From: an uncultured Holophagaceae bacterium
GTDB lineage: Bacteria; Acidobacteriota; Holophagae; Holophagales; Holophagaceae
Assembly (NCBI GenBank): GCA_903876615.1
Contig: CAIRAS010000086.1
Span: 1-10,052 of the forward strand
DNA length: 10,052 nucleotides
Direction of reading: 5' to 3'
The notes beneath the pieces are model-generated. The model saw nothing but the letters and a program-made list of their open reading frames with translations. It was not told where the DNA came from and did not search any database. Of this stretch, positions 1-4,913 are shown in pieces. A program made the translations under genes and the position numbers. Every line of letters starts with the position of its first letter. The first letter of the stretch is position 1.

Positions 1-1
1 C

Positions 2-1333
2 CTCACCGGCGGCTCAATCACCGGCGGTCAGGGGACCACCACCCTCACCTTCACGGCGGGATCTGCGGGCAGCCTGACGCTGAGCTGCAGCGTGACCAAC
101 GCCGCGGGAACGGCCTCGTCGCCCGGCAGCGCCACCGTCACCGTGGTGCCCGCCCCGCTCACGCCGGTCCTCACGGCGCCGGCCAGCGTGACCGCCAGTG
201 CCACCGGGCTGGTCGCCACGGTGCCGACCCAGGTCGGTAGTACCTACACCTGGACCATCACCGGAGGCTCAATCACCGGCGGTCAGGGGACCACCACCCT
301 CACCTTCACGGCGGGATCTGCGGGCAGCCTGACGCTGAGCTGCAGCGTGACCAACGCCCTCGGTGTGACCTCGGCGCCCGGCAGCACCACCCTCACCGTG
401 GTGCCCGCCCCCCTCACGCCGGTCCTCACGGCGCCGGCCAGCGTGACCGCCAGTGCCACCGGGCTGGTCGCCACGGTGCCGACTCAGGTCGGTAGTACCT
501 GCACCTGGACCATCACCGGAGGCACAATCACCGGCGGTCAGGGGACCACCACCCTCACCTTCACGGCGGGATCTGCGGGCAGCCTGACGCTGAGCTGCAG
601 CGTGACCAACGCCCTCGGTGTGGCCTCGGCGCCCGGCAGCGCCACCCTCACCGTGGTGCCCGCCCCCCTCACGCCGGTCCTCACGGCGCCGGCCACCGTG
701 ACCACCGGGGCCACGGGGCTGGTCGCCACGGTGCCGACCCAGGCCGGTAGTACCTGCACCTGGACCATCACCGGAGGCACAATCACCGGCGGTCAGGGGA
801 CCACCAGCCTCACTTTTACGGCGGGATCCCCGGGCAGCCTGACGCTGAGCTGCACTGTCAGCAACGCCGTTGGAACCACCTCGGCTCCGGGGACAGCCAC
901 AGTACTCGTGATCGATCCGACGGCGGTCCAGGTGGATCGTCCCACAGCCACCCTGGTCTCCGGCAGTAAGGTGACCCTGGTCGGAAGCACGGGCCTTGGA
1001 TCCATCAATTGGAGTGTGACTCCGGGCCAGGGCTCACTCAGCGCCTCCAGCACCCTCAGCGGGGTTGCAAATACCTACACGGCCCCCGACAACCTGATGG
1101 CGAACCTGACGGTCACGGTGACCCTCTGCAACGCAACCAACCCCCTCAAGACCGCCACTGCCGTCCTCACGGTCAAGACAGCCAACCTGAACGGCGATGC
1201 GGTCATCGATCTGCAGGACCTCCTCACCCTGGCGCAGGACTGGGGTACCACGACCGCGCGGTCCCGCCTGAGCGGCGGAGCCGTCGTGGGCGCCACCGAC
1301 CTCAACTTGTTGCTGGCTGCACTCGGCTTCTGA
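2..1333 (+). CDS. Secreted Ig-like repeat protein with C-terminal dockerin-like region (5' partial)
   Basis: The frame is open from base 2, so the start lies upstream; 443 residues are visible. The protein is a run of Ig-like beta-sandwich repeats 85 residues long, each containing motifs such as TWTITGG, GGQGTT, LTFTAGS and LTLSCSVTNA. These are followed by a diverged Ig-like domain (about 907-1180) with the YTAPD motif common in bacterial Ig-like domains. The C-terminus (1184-1330) resembles a dockerin: its first loop, NLNGDAVIDLQD, has acidic or Asn residues at calcium positions 1, 3, 5, 9 and 12, while the second loop keeps only the final Asp. No anchor or sorting signal follows, so an extracellular or cell-surface structural or adhesive role is inferred. 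The signal peptide would be outside the window. The repeats are low in Lys and rich in Thr, Gly and Ala, as is usual for such exoproteins. Confidence 0.85.
   Translation, partial: LTGGSITGGQGTTTLTFTAGSAGSLTLSCSVTNAAGTASSPGSATVTVVPAPLTPVLTAPASVTASATGLVATVPTQVGSTYTWTITGGSITGGQGTTTLTFTAGSAGSLTLSCSVTNALGVTSAPGSTTLTVVPAPLTPVLTAPASVTASATGLVATVPTQVGSTCTWTITGGTITGGQGTTTLTFTAGSAGSLTLSCSVTNALGVASAPGSATLTVVPAPLTPVLTAPATVTTGATGLVATVPTQAGSTCTWTITGGTITGGQGTTSLTFTAGSPGSLTLSCTVSNAVGTTSAPGTATVLVIDPTAVQVDRPTATLVSGSKVTLVGSTGLGSINWSVTPGQGSLSASSTLSGVANTYTAPDNLMANLTVTVTLCNATNPLKTATAVLTVKTANLNGDAVIDLQDLLTLAQDWGTTTARSRLSGGAVVGATDLNLLLAALGF
16..880 (+). repeat. Tandem 255-bp coding repeat, four units
   Basis: The anchor AATCACCGGCGGTCAGGGG occurs at 16, 271, 526 and 781, an exact 255-base period (85 codons). 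The first 88 bases of units 1, 2 and 3 (16-103, 271-358, 526-613) are identical including third positions. The rest of these units differ at scattered sites. The fourth unit drifts from about base 807 and loses clear similarity near 880. Identity at synonymous sites points to recent duplication or gene conversion. The array probably continues left of the window, because unit 1 is cut at the edge. Confidence 0.95.
1184..1330 (+). other. Dockerin-like EF-hand pair, second loop degenerate
   Basis: Two loop-helix units end the exoprotein. Loop 1 (from 1184) reads N-L-N-G-D-A-V-I-D-L-Q-D, followed by LLTLAQDWG, which matches the dockerin F-hand pattern. Loop 2 (from 1265) reads R-L-S-G-G-A-V-V-G-A-T-D, followed by LNLLLAALGF. 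It keeps the hydrophobic helix and last Asp but has lost the other calcium ligands. Domains of this type at the ends of exoproteins often serve in calcium-dependent folding rather than in cellulosome assembly. No cohesin is visible in the window. Confidence 0.6.
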
Positions 1334-1628
1334 GCGAGAGAAACCTGCCTGTGGCCGAGTCGAACAGGCCCGGCTGGATCGCCGTGTTCACCGGCGCTGG
1401 GAATCTCCATCCCGGCAGCGCCATCACCAGGTCGTCGCCCTCCCAGTTCCACACCCAACCGCGATGGGTCAGCATGGGGACAAGGAAGTCCTCAGGCGTC
1501 AGCTTCAGGTCCAAGCAGCAGGTGTGCCGGATGTTCAGGAACACCCGCGCAGCGGACAGCCATGGCCCAGCTTGTGTACTGAGTTCGTTCCGGTAAACCG
1601 ACCCGCAAGCAGGGAAGCTAGGTCCCGG
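1302..1628 (-). pseudogene. Antisense protein-coding fragment, unknown family
   Basis: The minus strand is open from an in-frame stop at 1629-1631 down to a stop at 1302-1304. Codons between roughly 1600 and 1345 are strongly biased to G/C in the third position, as in the real genes nearby. The product looks protein-like, with stretches such as FLNIRHTCCLDLKL, TPEDFLVPMLTHRGWVWNW and GDDLVMALPGWRFPAP. The only candidate start in the conserved part is GTG at 1544, with no Shine-Dalgarno sequence before it, and the codon bias fades at both ends. The last dozen codons overlap the end of the Ig-repeat gene. I read this as a truncated remnant of a longer gene; a short real gene starting at 1544 (80 residues) is the alternative. 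I do not recognise the family. Confidence 0.4.
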
Positions 1629-1713
1629 TTACCCGGCTGGCCCCACCCGGCCCATGATCAGACTCCGGCAATTTTGGACTTGGCCTATGATGGACCCAAC
1701 CTGATCAACCACC

Positions 1714-1794
1714 ATGTCCATCAATCAAGGATCCCATCTTGGTCCCTACGAGATCCTTGCCCCCCTAAGGGCAGCAAGCCCCCCCGGAACATGA
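1714..1794 (+). pseudogene. N-terminal stub of an acidobacterial-type Ser/Thr kinase
   Basis: ATG at 1714 opens a 26-codon frame whose start reads MSINQGSHLGPYEILAPL. This is the canonical opening of acidobacterial PknB-like kinases, which normally continue with the glycine-loop sequence GAGGMGEVY. Here the match stops after APL: the frame reads RAASPPGT and ends at TGA 1792-1794. No other kinase motif follows in any nearby frame. The stop overlaps the ATG of the next small ORF by four bases (ATGA), so the stub could act as a translated leader. A TATGAT box at 1686-1691 could be a -10 element, but I see no good -35. The stub appears to be what remains after a deletion or recombination fused a kinase 5' end to an unrelated gene. 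Confidence 0.55.
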
Positions 1795-1976
1795 CCGACG
1801 ATGAAGCGCGGGCGATACTGGAGCGGTTCAAGCGGGAGGATCTAGAGGAATATGCCAGGACGGGCATGATCAAGGTGGACGATTCCCTGGACGCTAATAG
1901 GCGGGCCTACCTGATCCAGCGATGCGCAGAGGACTACGGGCTCCCTGAGTCTGTCTTTGTTCGGGAGGCCCAGTGA
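1791..1976 (+). CDS. Small hypothetical protein, paralogue of the next gene
   Basis: The product is 61 residues from ATG 1791: charged, probably helical, with no signal peptide or membrane segment. It begins MTDDEARAILERF, contains LEEYARTG and ends LPESVFVREAQ. The next gene shares the layout T-[DN]-D-E-A-x-A-I, then L-E-E-Y-x-x-[TS]-G, a short variable stretch and a final G-[LI]-P-x-S-x-[VF]. The similarity extends upstream of this ATG (KGSKPPR here, KASKPRG in the neighbour), so the gene has probably lost its original N-terminus, and 1791 may be a secondary start. Its start overlaps the stop of the kinase stub, and its stop overlaps the GTG of the next gene. I do not recognise a function. 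Confidence 0.5.
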   Translation: MTDDEARAILERFKREDLEEYARTGMIKVDDSLDANRRAYLIQRCAEDYGLPESVFVREAQ

Positions 1977-2215
1977 GCCGCCGAGTCGATGATCGGGTTA
2001 AGAGGCTCGAGGCTAAGGCCAGCAAGCCTCGAGGTCTAACAAATGACGAGGCTGATGCCATCGTGGAGGCCGCCCTGGAGGAATACCGAGCGAGCGGAGT
2101 TGTCAGTGCGGGCAGGTTCGATGGGCGGAAGCCATGGGAACGGGTGCAAGCGACTGAGGCCATCGCCGAGGCTCTCGGCATACCTGCCTCTGCCGTGGTT
2201 TGGACAGGGGGGTGA
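1973..2215 (+). CDS. Small hypothetical protein, full-length paralogue of the preceding ORF
   Basis: The product is 80 residues from GTG 1973. A GGGAGG Shine-Dalgarno sequence lies at 1963-1968, four bases before the start, and the start overlaps the previous stop as GTGA, which suggests translational coupling. The N-terminus is basic (RRVDDRVKRLEAKASKPRG) and likely a short helix. It leads into LTNDEADAIVEAALEEYRAS and a C-terminal GIPASAVVW. There is no signal peptide, membrane helix or Cys cluster. Codon bias is weaker than in the operon downstream, as in the preceding ORF, which fits accessory DNA. The arrangement resembles small phage or island genes, but no family is recognised. Confidence 0.6.
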   Translation: MSRRVDDRVKRLEAKASKPRGLTNDEADAIVEAALEEYRASGVVSAGRFDGRKPWERVQATEAIAEALGIPASAVVWTGG

Positions 2216-2258
2216 GCGGCTCTTGTCCCTACGTTTCCAAGAGCATCCGGGGACACCT

Positions 2259-2280
2259 TTTGAGCATGGTTTGAGCATGG
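2259..2280 (+). repeat. Perfect 11-bp tandem duplication
   Basis: TTTGAGCATGG occurs twice in direct succession (2259-2269 and 2270-2280), in the non-coding stretch between the small-ORF pair and its terminator. It could be replication slippage or a paired protein-binding site. Confidence 0.8.
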
Positions 2281-2320
2281 AGCCATTTCGCCAAGTGGTC
2301 ATGCCGATTAGATACAAGTA

Positions 2321-2347
2321 GAGCCTAGATTTCTCTAGGCTCTTTTC
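2321..2347 (+). terminator. Intrinsic terminator of the small-ORF transcript
   Basis: GAGCCTAGA (2321-2329) and TCTAGGCTC (2334-2342) form a perfect 9-bp stem with a 4-base loop, followed by TTTTC on the plus strand. It ends transcription from the small-ORF side. On the minus strand the hairpin follows the tRNA-Glu 3' end after five bases but lacks a U-tract, so its role for the tRNAs is less clear. Confidence 0.8.
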
Positions 2348-2422
2348 TGGTAGTCCCAAGGGGAATCGAACCCCTGTTCCCGCCGTGAGAGGGCGGTGTA
2401 CTAACCGCTATACGATGGGACC
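2348..2422 (-). tRNA. tRNA-Glu (anticodon CTC)
   Basis: The minus strand folds as a cloverleaf. The acceptor stem starts GGTCCCA and pairs with TGGGACT (first pair G-U), with discriminator A and encoded CCA at 2350-2348. The anticodon stem CCGCC/GGCGG encloses loop CTCTCAC, giving anticodon CTC, which reads GAG. The T-arm contains GGTTCGATT. It lies 30 bases downstream of tRNA-Gln on the same strand and is probably co-transcribed with it. Confidence 0.97.
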
Positions 2423-2452
2423 GTATTGCCTACTGCTGCCTGCTTTTTTGAA

Positions 2453-2527
2453 TGGTTGGGGAGGAAGGATTTGAACCCTCACCTGACGGTACCAGAAACC
2501 GTTGTCCTACCATTAGACCACTCCCCA
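2453..2527 (-). tRNA. tRNA-Gln (anticodon CTG)
   Basis: The minus strand shows acceptor TGGGGAG pairing with CTCCCCA, discriminator A and encoded CCA at 2455-2453. The anticodon stem ACGGT/ACCGT encloses loop TTCTGGT, giving anticodon CTG, which reads CAG. The T-loop is GGTTCAAAT. It is the promoter-proximal gene of a two-tRNA unit with tRNA-Glu. Both anticodons start with C and read G-ending codons, matching the codon bias of the region. Confidence 0.97.
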
Positions 2528-2530
2528 ATG

Positions 2531-2584
2531 AGTGGAATATCCACTGTACCAGGTGCCAGACAAAAGGCAAGGGGCGGTACCGCC
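2531..2584. promoter_or_regulatory. Two inverted repeats between the tRNA unit and the signalling operon
   Basis: AGTGGA-ATA-TCCACT (2531-2545) has perfect 6-bp arms. GGCGGTACCGCC (2573-2584) is a perfect 12-bp palindrome centred about 40 bases before the operon's ATG. The first overlaps the candidate tRNA -10 box. Either may be an operator for the divergent units; no regulator can be assigned from sequence. Confidence 0.35.
2543..2570 (-). promoter_or_regulatory. Candidate promoter of the tRNA-Gln/Glu unit
   Basis: Reading the minus strand, TTGCCT (2570-2565) and TACAGT (2548-2543) are separated by 16 bases. The -10-like box lies about 15 bases before the mature tRNA-Gln 5' end. Both boxes are imperfect matches to the sigma-70 consensus. 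Confidence 0.35.
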
Positions 2585-2619
2585 GATGGGGAGGTAGCCT
2601 TCAGGGCAGAGGTGTATCC

Positions 2620-3168
2620 ATGGCGGAATCAATCAAGCTGGCTTACTTCATGGCGGTGAAGGAGGGCGCGAGCTACCTCGGGGGGCTCCTGGTGACGGAT
2701 ACGTCCGGCATCCCGCTGGACTTCCGCTACACGGAGCCCATCACGCCGACCCACCTGCAGAGCATCCTCTACGGCAAGTCGCTGGAGCCCCACCTGAAGG
2801 AGGAGGTCATTCAGAAGACGCTCCTCAAGGAGCTGAAGACGCCGCCGGATCTGTTCATCCTCAGCGCGACGGAGCTGGCGGGCGGGTGGTCCGGCGATGC
2901 GAAGTGCCCGGTGCTGGCCGTGCAGAAGTCCCAGGAGACTCCGCTGGTGAAGGTCGGAACCACCTTCCGGGCGGGTCCTCGCGACATCCTGCTGCAGCTG
3001 GCGGAGGGCGCGGCGCCCCTGCGAGTGATGTTCGCGGCCTCGGTGGATGCCGCGGCCCAGGAACAGGCCATGGCCAAGCTGCTGGAGGCGGGCTATCACA
3101 TGGATCTGACCGAGCCCCTGGAGCGGGTCACGGTGGCGCTGCAGAGCCTGGTCGTGAAGGGTTCCTGA
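2620..3168 (+). CDS. Conserved-type hypothetical protein, first gene of kinase/diguanylate cyclase operon
   Basis: The product is 182 residues. ATG 2620 is chosen because AGAGG (2608-2612) sits seven bases upstream; extending the frame further upstream would run through tRNA-Gln. No signal peptide or membrane helix is visible, so it is probably cytosolic. The N-terminal part (SIKLAYFMAVKEG, then GGLLVTDTSGIPLDFRYTEP and LQSILYG) resembles a small alpha/beta sensing or roadblock-like fold, but this is only an impression and I cannot name a family. The middle (KTPPDLFILSA, CPVLAVQKS) and C-terminus (LEAGYHMDLTEPLERV) look compact and globular. Its stop shares one base with the next ATG (TGATG), so the two genes are probably coupled. 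Its place at the head of the operon suggests an input or partner protein for the kinase and cyclases; that role is inference. Confidence 0.85.
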   Translation: MAESIKLAYFMAVKEGASYLGGLLVTDTSGIPLDFRYTEPITPTHLQSILYGKSLEPHLKEEVIQKTLLKELKTPPDLFILSATELAGGWSGDAKCPVLAVQKSQETPLVKVGTTFRAGPRDILLQLAEGAAPLRVMFAASVDAAAQEQAMAKLLEAGYHMDLTEPLERVTVALQSLVVKGS

Positions 3169-3953
3169 TGTTTGGTCGCGTGCGGGGCGCCATGGCGGAT
3201 GCGGCGGAGACGCTGCGCCGGGCCTTTGCCGGGCTCACCGTCGTGACGGTGGTGCCGGAGCCCTTCCGCGTTGGGAGCCGGCGCGGGGACCTGCTCGCGG
3301 TCAACCCCAAGCCTGGCCTGGACCTCCTGGCCGTCATGGGCCGAGGGGCTCGGCTCTTCCATGAGGGCGTCCCCTGTCAGGTGCTCCCCCCCTTTGAGGC
3401 GAAGCTGCAGGCCGAAGCGGGCTGGGCCCACTGGGGCACCGAGGCCGAAGTGGTCCGCATGACGCCTCTGGAGGCAGGCCGCGCCGCGCGGATCACCGTG
3501 CCGCCCCTGCCGCGTCAGGCCCGGACACTGGGCCGGGTGGAGCCGCCGACCTGCCCCGGCACGCGCCGCATCGCCGATCCCCTGGTCCCGTCGGGCACCC
3601 GGCGCCTGGACCCCAGGCTCCCCGAGGTGAGCGCCCTGGCGGGCCTGGAGGCCATCCTGGGGCTGCCCATCCCCATCCGCGCCGAAGACATCCAGCGGCT
3701 GCCCAAGGGCCTGTGGATGCGCTACAGCCTGCAGCTGGTGCGGGGCACCGGGGAGAATGTGCGGAACCTGGAGGTGCTGGGCCTGTTCTGCATCCCGCGC
3801 AAGGGTGTGTCGGACCTGCGCCACGACCCCCGGCAGAGTCGCATCCTGATCCGCCTGGAAGCCTCAGCGGTCCGGGCTCCCAGGGAACCCTTCATCCTGG
3901 CCCGGCGCAAGGATGACGGGGCGTTGCTAAGCTGCTTCGTGGAGGGTTCGTGA
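3168..3953 (+). CDS. Hypothetical protein, second gene of the signalling operon
   Basis: The product is 261 residues from ATG 3168, with AAGGG (3157-3161) six bases upstream and a one-base overlap with the previous stop. No signal peptide, membrane helix or known catalytic motif is visible. The N-terminal half contains TVVTVVPEPFRVG, GDLLAVNPKPGLDLLAVMG and a stretch around PLEAGRAARITVPPLP. A Pro/Arg-rich linker (about residues 115-150) follows. The C-terminal half has LEAILGLPIPIRAEDIQRLP and LWMRYSLQLVRGTGENVRNLEVLGLFCIPRKG. The two-part layout suggests two small domains joined by a flexible linker. Tight packing between its neighbours argues for a shared function with the cyclases. I do not recognise the family. 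Confidence 0.8.
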   Translation: MFGRVRGAMADAAETLRRAFAGLTVVTVVPEPFRVGSRRGDLLAVNPKPGLDLLAVMGRGARLFHEGVPCQVLPPFEAKLQAEAGWAHWGTEAEVVRMTPLEAGRAARITVPPLPRQARTLGRVEPPTCPGTRRIADPLVPSGTRRLDPRLPEVSALAGLEAILGLPIPIRAEDIQRLPKGLWMRYSLQLVRGTGENVRNLEVLGLFCIPRKGVSDLRHDPRQSRILIRLEASAVRAPREPFILARRKDDGALLSCFVEGS

Positions 3954-4888
3954 AGCGCAAAGGCACCCCTAATCCGATTTCCTCGCTGGACGAGACCCTC
4001 TCGGGTCTGCCGGAGATGGAGACGGTGGTGCGTCCCAAGGCGCTGGACGAAGGCCGCCGGGCGCCGGCGGAGTGGGCGTTCGTGGCCTATGCGGGAGCGG
4101 CGCTGGGACGGGTGTTTCCCCTGCCCAGGGGCGAGCTCCTGCTGGGGCGCGCCTCGGATTGCACGGTGGCGCTGGTGGATGGCGAGGTGAGCCGGCACCA
4201 TGTCCGGCTCCGGGTGACCGAGGCCGGGATCTCGCTCGAAGATCTGGGCTCAACCAACGGCACCCTGGTCAACGGCGAGCTGGTGCAGGGCTCCGTGTCC
4301 CTGGGCGTCGGCGACCGCCTGTCCCTGGGGGGGCACGTACTCAAGCTGGTGTTCCTGGACCCGCTGGAGCGCGCCTTCCACGAGACGCTGCTGGACCTGA
4401 GCACCCGGGATCCCCTGACGGGGCTGGCCAACCGCAGCAGCACCCTGGCGGAGTTCCAGAACCGGTTCGGCCTGAGCTTCCGCTACAGCCGTCCCCTGTC
4501 GGTGGTCATCTGCGACCTGGACCTGTTCAAGCAGATCAACGACCAGCATGGTCACGGCGGCGGGGACCTGGTCCTGCGCGCCTTCGGTGAGCGGCTCTCG
4601 GCGGCCCTCCGGGAGGCGGACCTGGCGGGGCGCATCGGGGGTGAGGAGTTCCTCATGGTCCTCCCTGAGACGGATCTGGCGGGGGCGCGCCTCCTGACGG
4701 AGCGCCTGCGCAAGGCGATTGCCGCGAAGCCCATCCTGCTGCCCACCGGCAGCGTCAGCCTCACCTGCAGCATGGGGATGGCCCAGCGGACCATTCCGGA
4801 CCTGGAAGCTGGCCACCTGCTGGCCCGGGCCGATGCCGCCCTCTACCGCGCCAAGGCCCAGGGCCGGAATCGCGTCTGCGAGGACTGA
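3950..4888 (+). CDS. FHA-GGDEF diguanylate cyclase (first copy, GGEEF)
   Basis: The product is 312 residues from GTG 3950, which overlaps the previous stop as GTGA, with GGAGG at 3941-3945. Residues 1-45 form a tail containing DETL and METVV. Residues about 60-135 are an FHA domain, with GR at 66-67, SRHH at 81-84 and the phosphothreonine-site STNGTLVNG at 101-109. A GGDEF domain (about 148-310) follows: DPLTGLANR at 154-162, the metal- and substrate-binding stretch CDLDLFKQIND at 188-198 and the signature GGEEF at 230-234. Glu replaces Asp in the signature, a substitution compatible with activity. The product-inhibition I-site R221-E-A-D224 lies five residues before the signature. The predicted reaction is two GTP to cyclic-di-GMP, in the cytosol, with activity or location set by phosphothreonine binding. 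It is a tandem paralogue of the next gene. Confidence 0.95.
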   Translation: MKRKGTPNPISSLDETLSGLPEMETVVRPKALDEGRRAPAEWAFVAYAGAALGRVFPLPRGELLLGRASDCTVALVDGEVSRHHVRLRVTEAGISLEDLGSTNGTLVNGELVQGSVSLGVGDRLSLGGHVLKLVFLDPLERAFHETLLDLSTRDPLTGLANRSSTLAEFQNRFGLSFRYSRPLSVVICDLDLFKQINDQHGHGGGDLVLRAFGERLSAALREADLAGRIGGEEFLMVLPETDLAGARLLTERLRKAIAAKPILLPTGSVSLTCSMGMAQRTIPDLEAGHLLARADAALYRAKAQGRNRVCED

Positions 4889-4913
4889 AGGAATCTCCGC
4901 TAGACTCTCGTCG

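Noticed and set aside
16..880. A CRISPR array suggested by the regular repeats.
   Set aside because: The 255-base units are contiguous coding repeats with no spacers between short repeats.
28..1053. Several minus-strand frames through the Ig-repeat region (28-219, 283-474, 538-786, 793-1053).
   Set aside because: They recur with the repeat period and mirror the codon pattern of the plus-strand gene; they have no ribosome sites and no independent protein character.
1674..1691. A -35/-10 promoter from TTGGAC (1674-1679) and TATGAT (1686-1691).
   Set aside because: The boxes are only six bases apart, far from the normal 16-18; only the TATGAT box alone remains possible.
1464..1790. A longer plus-strand start (1464) for the 61-residue small protein, giving 170 residues.
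   Set aside because: The added 109 residues show no third-position bias, cross the antisense fragment and the kinase stub, and have no similarity to the paralogue except in the last few residues before ATG 1791.
2452..2619. Upstream extension of the first signalling-operon gene to 2452.
   Set aside because: It would translate through tRNA-Gln; ATG 2620 has a well-placed AGAGG.
4719..4913. Upstream extension of the second FHA-GGDEF gene to 4719.
   Set aside because: It overlaps the end of the first GGDEF domain in another frame and adds a low-complexity Pro/Ala/Ser tail; ATG 4914 gives a length matching the paralogue.
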